A stretch of DNA of 64,000 nt, taken from the IMG/VR virus record IMGVR_UViG_3300042731_004976, positions 62,001-126,000 of that record. One strand, 5' to 3'. Positions 41,380 through 48,632 of this stretch are shown here, one piece after another (position 1 is the stretch's first letter; each line of letters starts with the position of its first letter). Below the pieces are notes generated by a model that was given only the letters and a program-made list of their open reading frames with translations, was not told where the DNA came from and ran no database searches. This DNA comes from a virus. A program made the position numbers and the translations under genes.

Positions 41380-42296
41380 ACGCTCCGCAGAAGATGGCGA
41401 AGCCCTGGCACGCTCGTGAGATGCTGATCGAGGTGTTGAAGGATCGTGGCCACGAGGCGGACGTCTACAGCTTCGATGCCCTCCTCTTCAACGGCATGAA
41501 GGTCCCCGTGCAGGCTGTCACTAGTCGCCTTGGGGTGAACATCAACGAGTTCGTAGCCTTCAATGTCGTCCGCTTGGAAAAGCGGTTCATCTCCTTCGCG
41601 TCGGATGCTGACATTGCGAAGGCTGCCGATCACGTGGAGCTGTGGGCCTCGATGCGCTTGGAGTACGAGACCCTGAGAGCGGGTGGCAAACACAAAGACT
41701 ACACGAGGGAAGAGCGCGCCGTTGTGGAGGCGGAGACGGAACTCATCTTCGAGCGGACGCTCAAGCGTCTTGTGGAGGCTTTGGCAGCCAAAGGGATCAA
41801 GGCGCAGGTGAAGGATTCGCGGCTCATTGTTCGTGGGGTCTACATCGACGTAGTCCTCAACGATCGCTACGTTCTAGGGATCTGGTCCCCGGCTCGTAGG
41901 GGTAAGCGTAACCTACACTTCAAGGCCGCGTCAGGTGTGAAGGCTCGTAACTTCTTCGAGGCGGCGTCTCGCAAGGAGACCGACGGTTTCGACATCGAGA
42001 AGATCGCTGAGTACGTGGACGCTCGTTCGAAGGAATGGATCAGGTTGTACGGTCCGGAGATGGTCAGGCGTCAGCGCCGGGCCAAGTGGGGCGTGGTTGC
42101 CAAGACGCTTCGGGAGAAGCACCCTGAGGCAGCGAAGCGCGCTACGACCTTCGAGGGATGCTCCAAGGGGATCCGTGCGCACTTCGTGCTCGACCGCAAG
42201 GAGGCCGATGCGGTGCTCGTCCTGTTGGAGACCTTCGCCAAACAGAAGGAGAAGGCGGCCAAGAAGGCGAAGCCCTCACCCGCTCCTGTAGCTTGA
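41376..42296 (+). CDS. hypothetical 306-aa protein with repeated domain
   Basis: GTG 41376 (GTGA). Residues about 8-95 and 125-235 look like two copies of the domain in the previous gene (L..RGHEADVYSFDALLFNG and L..KGIKAQVKDSRLIVRGV; the second ends DGFDIEKIAEYVD). It adds the C-terminal block seen there. Lys/Ala-rich tail. Unknown function. Confidence 0.6.
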   Translation: MNAPQKMAKPWHAREMLIEVLKDRGHEADVYSFDALLFNGMKVPVQAVTSRLGVNINEFVAFNVVRLEKRFISFASDADIAKAADHVELWASMRLEYETLRAGGKHKDYTREERAVVEAETELIFERTLKRLVEALAAKGIKAQVKDSRLIVRGVYIDVVLNDRYVLGIWSPARRGKRNLHFKAASGVKARNFFEAASRKETDGFDIEKIAEYVDARSKEWIRLYGPEMVRRQRRAKWGVVAKTLREKHPEAAKRATTFEGCSKGIRAHFVLDRKEADAVLVLLETFAKQKEKAAKKAKPSPAPVA

Positions 42297-42321
42297 CTAT
42301 CGCCCGGCTTACTGATAGGTA
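42293..42321 (+). promoter_or_regulatory. promoter TTGACTATC-N14-TAGGTA
   Basis: -35 TTGACT contains the TGA stop of the preceding gene; -10 TAGGTA at 42316-42321; ATG 42330 eight bases later. Confidence 0.7.
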
Positions 42322-42329
42322 GCTCAGGC

Positions 42330-42860
42330 ATGAATGAACTACTAGAGAAAGCAAGAGCCTTCGCGGAGAAGGCGCATGGTGACCAGAAGTACGGTAAGCA
42401 GCCGTACATGGTTCACGTAGACGCGGTGGCAGGTGTTCTGCTTCAGCGTTTTCAGGGACCGGAGGCGGATAAGGAGGAGATCCAGGAACTGATCGCGGCT
42501 GCTTATCTGCACGACACCCTGGAGGACACGGACACCACGAGGGAAGACCTCGTGCGTGAGTTCGGCGACGCCGTCGCCATGCTCGTGGACGCTGTGACTG
42601 ATGGTAAGGGGAAGAATCGAAAGGAGCGCAAGCAGCGTCCCTACAAGTTGATCCCAATGGTCCGTTGGTCCCTCTTCCTCAAGCTGGCGGACCGCGTAGC
42701 GAATGTGGAGGCCGCGAAGGCCGAGGGTCGTGAAGACCTCGTGGCCATGTACCGCAAAGAGCAGCCGGAGTTCCAGTTTCGGCTGTTGGACTCAGCCAAT
42801 TCGATTGGAGAGCAGGCGCTGTTCAGTCGCTTGAATCGCCTTCTGGAGACGGAGGAGTGA
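42330..42860 (+). CDS. HD-domain alarmone hydrolase-like protein
   Basis: 176 residues. FAEKAHGDQKYGKQPYMVHV (H29), AAYLHDTLEDTD (H61-D62, E65-D66) and LVDAVTDGKGKNRKERK plus LKLADRVANV follow the SpoT/MESH1 small alarmone hydrolase pattern. It would split (p)ppGpp or related pyrophosphorylated nucleotides using a metal. No synthetase domain. First gene of its operon with a near-leaderless start. Confidence 0.8.
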   Translation: MNELLEKARAFAEKAHGDQKYGKQPYMVHVDAVAGVLLQRFQGPEADKEEIQELIAAAYLHDTLEDTDTTREDLVREFGDAVAMLVDAVTDGKGKNRKERKQRPYKLIPMVRWSLFLKLADRVANVEAAKAEGREDLVAMYRKEQPEFQFRLLDSANSIGEQALFSRLNRLLETEE

Positions 42861-43072
42861 CGAACGCTGAGTTGGGCCTGGCACGTTGGTTCGCCGACAA
42901 GGTAGCAACCGAAGCGAGGCTGCCGAAGTACGTTCAGCGCGAGGTGCTTGGCATGGGCTTTGAGCCTGAGACCGGTGCCCTGCGCGTCAAGCTACGTCAG
43001 GTGTCGGAGGACGGAACCGAGAAGGAAACGTCCTTCCGTTTCGTCCCCGAGCTGGATTGGAGGAAAGGGTAG
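42857..43072 (+). CDS. hypothetical 71-aa protein
   Basis: GTG 42857 (GTGA). ARWFADKVATEARLPKYVQR, then a beta half. Unknown. Confidence 0.55.
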   Translation: MTNAELGLARWFADKVATEARLPKYVQREVLGMGFEPETGALRVKLRQVSEDGTEKETSFRFVPELDWRKG

Positions 43073-43209
43073 TGAACTTCGTGATCTTCGGTGTGCCGGT
43101 GCACTTCTGTCAGCAAGAGCTAGCAGCGATGATGGCCGCTCTTCCTTTTGCGGGTGTGATCGTGGCTCGGGTTCGTACGTGGTGGAGGAGTCGGTGGGAA
43201 CGAACCTGA
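43072..43209 (+). CDS. possible 45-aa protein
   Basis: GTG 43072 overlaps the previous stop by one base. MNFVIFGVPVHFCQQELAAM then a hydrophobic stretch (MMAALPFAGVIVARV) and Arg/Trp end: possibly a small membrane peptide. Overlaps the next gene by 16 bases. Confidence 0.4.
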   Translation: MNFVIFGVPVHFCQQELAAMMAALPFAGVIVARVRTWWRSRWERT

Positions 43210-43625
43210 ACCTGTGCAAAGAATGGGGCGCGCCTGTGGAGGTGGAATGCCCTTCCTGCCATGCGCTGACGTACACCCCGTTCGAGGAGTACGATGTGGA
43301 GGTCGCGCGACAGGTAGGGGACAACTTGTACGAGCTACCCACGCTGTGCATGCACTGCGAGCACGAGTGGAACTTCGTATGGGCTCCCATCCAAAAAGAC
43401 TCTTTGATGATGGACGAGGACACCAAGCGTCGAGCGATTTACGGACTCGGTCTGCGTGCGATTCGGTACTACGTAGACACCGGGATCTGTGTGTTCTGTG
43501 AACCTGAGGGCGATACGCACGAAGAGCACTGCAATCTCGGTGAGCTGGTAGACGCTCTCCCGAGTGAGGAGCGCATTTGGGCGAAGGCGGAGCAGCACGC
43601 GAACGAGCGGTCGGAAGAGGACTGA
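43194..43625 (+). CDS. zinc-binding 143-aa protein
   Basis: GTG 43194 after GGAGGAGTCG. CPSCHAL, CMHCEHEW and CVFCEPEGDTHEEHC give two probable zinc ribbons. Acidic C-terminus. Unknown role; perhaps nucleic-acid or protein contact. Confidence 0.65.
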   Translation: MGTNLNLCKEWGAPVEVECPSCHALTYTPFEEYDVEVARQVGDNLYELPTLCMHCEHEWNFVWAPIQKDSLMMDEDTKRRAIYGLGLRAIRYYVDTGICVFCEPEGDTHEEHCNLGELVDALPSEERIWAKAEQHANERSEED

Positions 43626-43903
43626 TGCGTAACCCGTTCGAATTCAATCCGGTCCGGCTTCCTCCTGGAAGCCTGCGCCACGTCGGTTCCTACAAGGGGC
43701 GGGACGGCAAGGTGCTCAAGATCATGCGGTACCCGACCGCGTGGGATCCGAACGACGACGGTCCCGTGGGTTGGGAGCAAGACTGGAGCCCCCTCCCTAT
43801 GGGAGAGATCAAACGTGAGCCCATGAAGGTGCCGACCGGCGGCCTCTTCTACCTGGACTACAAGTACGAAAAGGACTCCCGTGGAAAAGCAGATACTGAA
43901 TAG
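43625..43903 (+). CDS. hypothetical 92-aa protein
   Basis: ATG 43625 (TGATG overlap). MRNPFEFNPVRLPPGSLRHV; basic, Gly/Pro/Trp-rich, beta-like. Unknown. Confidence 0.55.
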   Translation: MRNPFEFNPVRLPPGSLRHVGSYKGRDGKVLKIMRYPTAWDPNDDGPVGWEQDWSPLPMGEIKREPMKVPTGGLFYLDYKYEKDSRGKADTE

Positions 43904-44066
43904 AACCGAAACCCTGGCCCTCATGCGCGTTCTCCAAGTGGGGCTCGACACCCCGGGGGCTCCGCCTCTGTCGGATCACGAGCGTCGAACAGCAGAAGCG
44001 GCGGGCGGTAAGATCGCTCAGCTCTTCATGGTGGCGAACAGCGTGGAGATCTCCGAGGGCTTGTGA
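43881..44066 (+). CDS. hypothetical 61-aa protein
   Basis: GTG 43881 with AAGGA upstream. Helical (NRTETLALMRVLQVGLDTPG). Unknown. Confidence 0.55.
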   Translation: MEKQILNRTETLALMRVLQVGLDTPGAPPLSDHERRTAEAAGGKIAQLFMVANSVEISEGL

Positions 44067-44551
44067 TGGAGGACGGTCGGCACGACCCTCCTTCCGAACG
44101 GGAGCTGCGGGAGTGGGAGACGCTGCGTTCCTACAGCGATCCGGGTCCGGAGGTGGTTCGAAGGATCGTGCGTACTGCCTTCCCTGTTCTCTTGGACAAC
44201 CGCAACCGCTTGGCCGAAGAGGTCGAGCGCTTGAAGGAGACCTATGTTCCGCAGGACGTAGCGGCGGAGTGCATCGAGCGTTTGAAGAAAGCTCTAGACG
44301 GTCCTCCCGAGGAGCAAGCCAATACGCTCTGGGACATGGTACACGAGGTCTGCGAGCGCTACGAACGGATGTTCGGGTTTTTCGCTCATCAGTCTTTCGA
44401 TCTCGACGACGACCCGAACATCACTTGCGTGTTCTGCGGCAAGGAGGGTTGCGACGCTTCTTTCGTTACTCGGGCTGGAGGAGTGACCGCGGGCCACGGG
44501 CTTCACATCGACTGCCGCAAGGCTGCTAGGAAGCTGCTGAGGTTGTGGTGA
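44066..44551 (+). CDS. hypothetical 161-aa zinc-type protein
   Basis: ATG 44066 (or GTG 44063). Helical charged N-terminal two thirds, then CVFCGKEGCDASF and HIDCRKAARK near the end, a probable zinc site. Unknown. Confidence 0.6.
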   Translation: MEDGRHDPPSERELREWETLRSYSDPGPEVVRRIVRTAFPVLLDNRNRLAEEVERLKETYVPQDVAAECIERLKKALDGPPEEQANTLWDMVHEVCERYERMFGFFAHQSFDLDDDPNITCVFCGKEGCDASFVTRAGGVTAGHGLHIDCRKAARKLLRLW

Positions 44552-44823
44552 TAGGTCCCTGCGTAGGCTCTGGATACTGCTGCAAGAAGGCGCCCTGCGG
44601 ATACGGGGAGCCAGACGAGACGGGAGGCTGCCGGTTCCTCGTGGTGTGGGATCAAAACGAGACGAAGACAGAGCGCTATCGCTGTGGGAAGTACGAGGAG
44701 ATCCAAGATCTCCCCGGGGCTGACCTCATGCCTGCCTTTGGTGCGGGTTGTTGCTCCTCGTTTTTCAACGAGCGGCGAGATGCTGTTCTCATCGAGCTTC
44801 GAACACCGCGAAAGGTTGGCTGA
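44548..44823 (+). CDS. Cys-rich 91-aa protein
   Basis: GTG 44548 (GTGA). GPCVGSGYCCKKAPCGYG, then GGCRFLVVW, RCGKYEE and GAGCCSSFFNERR: eight cysteines. This spacing resembles metal- or iron-sulfur-binding YkgJ-like proteins, but the match is uncertain. Confidence 0.6.
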   Translation: MIGPCVGSGYCCKKAPCGYGEPDETGGCRFLVVWDQNETKTERYRCGKYEEIQDLPGADLMPAFGAGCCSSFFNERRDAVLIELRTPRKVG

Positions 44824-45003
44824 ATGGTTCGGGTTACTTGTGAACGTTGTGGGGTCCGTTGGGATGTGGACACGAGCCGCTTCGGCGCGGAACCTGTGGA
44901 ACACACTTGCCCTGCTTGTTCGAGAGCCCTCGACACGCTCCCTGTGTTCCTTTTCTACATCGTCCTCGGTATCGCGTTTTTCGCCCTATGCGCGGCTCTC
45001 TAG
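44824..45003 (+). CDS. zinc ribbon with C-terminal membrane anchor
   Basis: 59 residues. VTCERCGVRWDV and HTCPACSRA give a zinc ribbon; VFLFYIVLGIAFFALCAAL is a membrane helix. Ends overlapping the convergent gene at 44986 by 18 bases. Confidence 0.6.
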   Translation: MVRVTCERCGVRWDVDTSRFGAEPVEHTCPACSRALDTLPVFLFYIVLGIAFFALCAAL

Positions 45004-45948
45004 CAAGCTCTCCGGAGCTTCGACGTGTTGCAAAGTCCTAGCGTCGTCCTTGTTGATCAGGTCCGGACGCTTCTTCTCGTACATCGCTCGGAGTTGCGGG
45101 GGTAGCCACGTCATTGCCGTGAATCCTTGGGCGTCGAACCAGGGGAAGGGCTTCTTCGATTCACGGAGGCGATGCTCGATTCCTACCGGGAGTTTTCCGT
45201 TATCCCGCATGTTGAGCGGCTGTCCGCTCGCGACGATGAAGCCCCATGTACTCATGAAGCTGCTGATGCCGACTCGATACGGCATCGTGTGAGGGAACAC
45301 GCTGCGCACGGTTTCGTAGAGCGTGTGGAAATTGTCCCCTTCCTTGCCCATGAACTCGCCAGCCTGCATGGCGAAAACTCCCCCGTCTGCTAGGCGCCTT
45401 CGGACGAGCCAGAAGAACTCCTGCGTGTACCCTCGTTGCGACTCGGCGCATGAAGCAGGGTCTCCCAGGTCTAGGATGATCACGTCGAACTGATACTCGC
45501 CCTCGTAGTCCAAGGCCGTTCGAATGTCGTGGTGCAGTACCGTCACCCGTGGATCCTCGAAGGCGCCCTGATGCCACTCCGGAAGATGCTCCTTGCACGC
45601 AGCGACTACGCGCGCGTCTATGTCGATCATTGCTACGTGTCTGATGTCCGAATGCTTCAAGACCTCGCGCAGCGTAGCTCCTTCAGCGCCTCCGCCGATG
45701 AGCACTCGCTCGGGACGCATGTGTAGAAACATGCCAGGATGCACCAAGGCCGAATGATACAAGCCCTCGTCCACAGCTGCGCTGTTCAACACCTGGTCCA
45801 GGAAGAGTGCCTTGCCGAACGCTTTCGTCTCAACGATGAGCACATGCTGGTAGGGCGTCTGCTCTACGTGGCGAACGACGTCCCCTATTTCGATGATGGT
45901 CTCCACTCCCGTAAGGGCCCCCGTCGGGTCCGTCACATGCCTTGCCAT
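44986..45948 (-). CDS. spermidine synthase-like aminopropyltransferase
   Basis: 320 residues. YQHVLIVETKAFGKALFLD, DEGLYHSALVHPG, VLIGGGAEGATLREVL (decarboxylated-SAM site), AMIDIDARVVAACKEHLPEW and FDVIILDLGDPAS follow the SpeE/thermospermine synthase order. It would move an aminopropyl group onto a polyamine. ATG 45948 is six bases after a weak -10, again a leaderless arrangement. It stands alone on the minus strand among plus-strand genes, suggesting separate acquisition. Confidence 0.85.
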   Translation of the reverse strand: MARHVTDPTGALTGVETIIEIGDVVRHVEQTPYQHVLIVETKAFGKALFLDQVLNSAAVDEGLYHSALVHPGMFLHMRPERVLIGGGAEGATLREVLKHSDIRHVAMIDIDARVVAACKEHLPEWHQGAFEDPRVTVLHHDIRTALDYEGEYQFDVIILDLGDPASCAESQRGYTQEFFWLVRRRLADGGVFAMQAGEFMGKEGDNFHTLYETVRSVFPHTMPYRVGISSFMSTWGFIVASGQPLNMRDNGKLPVGIEHRLRESKKPFPWFDAQGFTAMTWLPPQLRAMYEKKRPDLINKDDARTLQHVEAPESLLESRA

Positions 45949-45954
45949 TCCCCT

Positions 45955-45983
45955 ATGGTCTAGCCGTCCGCCGCAGGCGACAA
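45955..45983 (-). promoter_or_regulatory. weak promoter TTGTCG-N17-GACCAT
   Basis: The spacing and the six bases to ATG 45948 match the other promoters, but both hexamers are degenerate (compare TACCAT at 30909). Confidence 0.45.
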
Positions 45984-46039
45984 CCCCTTCTGTGCAATGT
46001 AGGTGAAGGTAGGGAACGGATCTTTTTTCTCTCCTCTTC

Positions 46040-46068
46040 TTGACTATCCCTAATCTATGCGATAGGGT
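46040..46068 (+). promoter_or_regulatory. promoter TTGACTATC-N14-TAGGGT
   Basis: -35 46040-46045, -10 TAGGGT 46063-46068, then six bases to ATG 46075. Nearly the same as the promoter at 4051-4079 (ATCC start of spacer, TAGGGT, GAGC before ATG). Confidence 0.75.
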
Positions 46069-46074
46069 TAGAGC

Positions 46075-46443
46075 ATGAAGGAAGAGCAAGGCCCCAAGGC
46101 CACGAAGAAACAGGGACAATCCTCCAAGCACTCCGCTGCGAGCATTCGCGATCTTCTTCTGAAGAGCGACAAGGCCGTGGAGCGGGCGCTGGTGGCGATC
46201 TACGCTCGCCAGACTGCGGACGAGAAGCAATCGCACGTGACCAAGCACACGAACAACGTCGGCTTCAACAAGCCGGACTCGAACTACTGCACCTATCTCG
46301 CGAAGTGGTGCCTCAAGGGCAAGTCCCTCTCAGGCAAGCACCTTCAGCAGGGCCGTGCTCGGGTGCTCAAATACGCGGGGCAGCTCGCGGCCATCGCCAA
46401 CGCCAAGGAAGCGGCCAAGGTCGCTCAGAAGGTGGCTGCGTGA
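46075..46443 (+). CDS. conserved phage-type 122-aa protein, leaderless start
   Basis: KAVERALVAIYARQTADEKQ, then HTNNVGFNKPDSNYCTYLAK and HLQQGRARVLKYAGQLAAIA. Lys/Ala-rich. I have a general recollection of similar small proteins in phage and bacterial genomes without known role. GTGA-coupled to the next gene. Confidence 0.65.
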   Translation: MKEEQGPKATKKQGQSSKHSAASIRDLLLKSDKAVERALVAIYARQTADEKQSHVTKHTNNVGFNKPDSNYCTYLAKWCLKGKSLSGKHLQQGRARVLKYAGQLAAIANAKEAAKVAQKVAA

Positions 46444-46727
46444 GCTTCGATTCTGACCTCCCTCCGAACGTCGTTCTCGTGCGCATCATCTTCGAGGAAG
46501 AGTACTTCCTTGGCGGTGCCTACGAGGTGACCGAGGACGAGTGGTCCAAGCTGATTGTTTCGGCAGTCCAGCGCAAGGATGGTGCCTACGAGGGGCGGAC
46601 GGTGAACAGTCGATTGCTCGACATGATCACGGATCGCGAAGACGTTGGTCCCCTCTACACTTCAGGAGACGTGATCGCCATCGAGCGCTGCGTGTCCTTC
46701 ATCGACTTGAACAGAAACGTATACTGA
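46440..46727 (+). CDS. hypothetical 95-aa protein
   Basis: GTG 46440 (GTGA). VVLVRIIFEEEYFLGGAYEV; acidic alpha/beta. Unknown. Confidence 0.55.
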   Translation: MSFDSDLPPNVVLVRIIFEEEYFLGGAYEVTEDEWSKLIVSAVQRKDGAYEGRTVNSRLLDMITDREDVGPLYTSGDVIAIERCVSFIDLNRNVY

Positions 46728-46782
46728 AAACAATTCCCATACGTGCGGCAGAGCCGCTGACGTCGGAAAGGTTGAAAAGGAA

Positions 46783-47748
46783 ATGTGGGTATTCACTACG
46801 ATCGGGTTCTTTAGCATTGTCGCGGACCGCTACGACAAGGAAGGGCGTCGTCTCATGGTCCGAGCGCGCGCCAAGAAGGATTTGGAGCGACTCCAGAAGC
46901 AGTACCTACACGATCTCACCATCGTGGACAGTACGAGAGAGCAGTTCCAAGTCAAGGACGGCAAGGGAGGTCACTACTACCGAAGCTCGGACTATCCCTA
47001 CCGGGCGTTTGTCACTCGGCGTGCGTTGGCCAATGCGATGCGCCGCATGGTCATGGACCTGGTGTACACGAACTTCAAGAGCGAGGTGATGAAGATCGAC
47101 GGCTCCGTTCGTGAGGGCGTCTACATGGACGTGTGGAGCACGATGCGTGCGGCGGAGGACAAGGGGAAGCTCAACGGCACCTACAAGCCCCGTCCCTTCA
47201 AGAGTTACAGCGGCGGTAGGAGCAGCAGCCAGCTCTCCTTCGGCGACACGCGCTACGACCTTCCTCCGTCTCTCATGGATCACTTCATGGGCGGGGGCAA
47301 CGAGCCGGAGCTAGATCCCGAGGAGGAAGAAGCGTTCCTTGCCGAGCACCCGGAGATGGCTGACCCTTTCTTCTGGAGGGACGGCGAGGGGCACACAAGC
47401 GACGACGCCGATCCCGACGACGAAGACGAGGAACGAAGGGCCATCGAGGAGGAAGCGGCATCTGACGCTCCCATGGAGTTCGATTCGATCGAAGACGTGC
47501 TTGCTCACTTCCGCACCGAAGGTCTGGACGATGGAGAGTCCCTCTTGCCCTCCAAGGCGGCCGAGCTTCCCACGGACGGACGTTCGTCCTGGATCGATAC
47601 CACCGGAGGTTTGGTGCCCCTGGTGGACCTATCCGAACCCAAGGAGCCTGAAACATCGGAGCCTCCCCCGAGCCCCAAGAAGCCGAACCCCAAGAGCAAG
47701 AAGACGGGTAGGAAGGCGAAGAACAAGGGCAAGGGGAAGAAGAAGTAG
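46783..47748 (+). CDS. conserved phage protein with long disordered tail
   Basis: 321 residues; ATG after AAAAGGAA. N-terminal domain (about 1-115): MWVFTTIGFFSIVADRYDKE, RARAKKDLERLQKQY, DYPYRAFVTRRALANAMRRM. A domain with this start occurs widely in phages and bacteria without known function. Then an acidic middle and a Lys/Pro-rich disordered tail ending KNKGKGKKK. A GCGGC-AGA-GCCGC hairpin lies just upstream (46745-46757). Confidence 0.65.
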   Translation: MWVFTTIGFFSIVADRYDKEGRRLMVRARAKKDLERLQKQYLHDLTIVDSTREQFQVKDGKGGHYYRSSDYPYRAFVTRRALANAMRRMVMDLVYTNFKSEVMKIDGSVREGVYMDVWSTMRAAEDKGKLNGTYKPRPFKSYSGGRSSSQLSFGDTRYDLPPSLMDHFMGGGNEPELDPEEEEAFLAEHPEMADPFFWRDGEGHTSDDADPDDEDEERRAIEEEAASDAPMEFDSIEDVLAHFRTEGLDDGESLLPSKAAELPTDGRSSWIDTTGGLVPLVDLSEPKEPETSEPPPSPKKPNPKSKKTGRKAKNKGKGKKK

Positions 47749-47758
47749 CGCCGGTTTT

Positions 47759-47787
47759 TTGGCCATCCTCTTTCTGACTGGTAAGGT
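47759..47787 (+). promoter_or_regulatory. promoter TTGGCCATC-N14-TAAGGT
   Basis: Variant -35 TTGGCC keeps the following ATC; -10 TAAGGT; six bases to ATG 47794. Confidence 0.65.
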
Positions 47788-47793
47788 TGAAAC

Positions 47794-48450
47794 ATGCAGA
47801 CCTACGTGATTTATGCAAACCACGATGCTATGACCGAAGAGCAGCGCGCTCTTGCTTCCTCGGGGAGAACGTTCGTCGACCCAGATCTATACGACGTCGT
47901 CTTCTCCGAGGAGGACTCGGGAGGGCTCACCCCACCCTTCTACGGCGCTCAGGTGTTGGCCGCCTTCAATGTGCACGGTGGTATGCACGAGCGCTTGGGG
48001 CTTCGGAAGCTCGGCCCCGGAGACTGTGTGGGTGTGGGGGCTCATCTACTAGCTTGTGACGAGGACCTACTCTGGTTCCCAGTTCCCAACGGAGACACCC
48101 TGCTCCATCTGATCAAGAAGAAGTGCATTCGGGTGGTGCGTAAGGCCCCGGGAAAGGATCCGGAGGTCATCCATACGTTTCGAACGCTTGCGAACCTCCA
48201 AGCCCTGGTTGACGGTCCCATCGAGATGTATCGCTTTGGCGATCAGTACCGAGTCGTGGTGTCTGAAATGGGGAACGCGCTCCCTGCGAACTACTCCGAG
48301 AACATAGTGCTGTCCTCCGTGGCTCCTTATCCCCTTCGAGGTACGATCATCGTTGCCCGAGAAGGGGGTTGTGAGCTGGTCGACATGACCGAGGATGAAG
48401 CAGCACATGTCGTGGAGGTCCTCACTCGCTCAGGAAGGAAGGCATCATGA
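47794..48450 (+). CDS. DUF3846-like protein, leaderless start
   Basis: 218 residues. The C-terminal part (FRTLANLQALVDGPIEMYRF, LPANYSENIVLSSVAPYPLR, GTIIVARE) matches the pattern of DUF3846 proteins found in phages and mobile elements. The N-terminal 120 residues are unassigned. Function unknown. Confidence 0.65.
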   Translation: MQTYVIYANHDAMTEEQRALASSGRTFVDPDLYDVVFSEEDSGGLTPPFYGAQVLAAFNVHGGMHERLGLRKLGPGDCVGVGAHLLACDEDLLWFPVPNGDTLLHLIKKKCIRVVRKAPGKDPEVIHTFRTLANLQALVDGPIEMYRFGDQYRVVVSEMGNALPANYSENIVLSSVAPYPLRGTIIVAREGGCELVDMTEDEAAHVVEVLTRSGRKAS

Positions 48451-48632
48451 AAGATCGAACCTTGTTGGTTCTGGGGGTCCTTGCGGTTTGGGCTTTTCAC
48501 CAGACCGCGGAAGTACAGGCGGCCCCCAACCCGCCTCCGTCGAGTTTCGCTTCGCGGCAGACGAGGGCGTTGGAAGAGATCGCCACACAGCTCAAGAAGC
48601 TGAACACGGAGATGGGCAAATGCAGACGCTGA
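48447..48632 (+). CDS. small exported protein
   Basis: 61 residues. MKDRTLLVLGVLAVWAFHQT then AEVQAAP is a signal peptide with an AxA-type cleavage site; the short mature part is helical. Directly upstream of and overlapping the lipoprotein gene, so the pair may work at the cell surface. Confidence 0.6.
   Translation: MKDRTLLVLGVLAVWAFHQTAEVQAAPNPPPSSFASRQTRALEEIATQLKKLNTEMGKCRR

Noticed and set aside
46020-46039. T-rich run as a terminator
   Set aside because: No stem precedes it on the plus strand.
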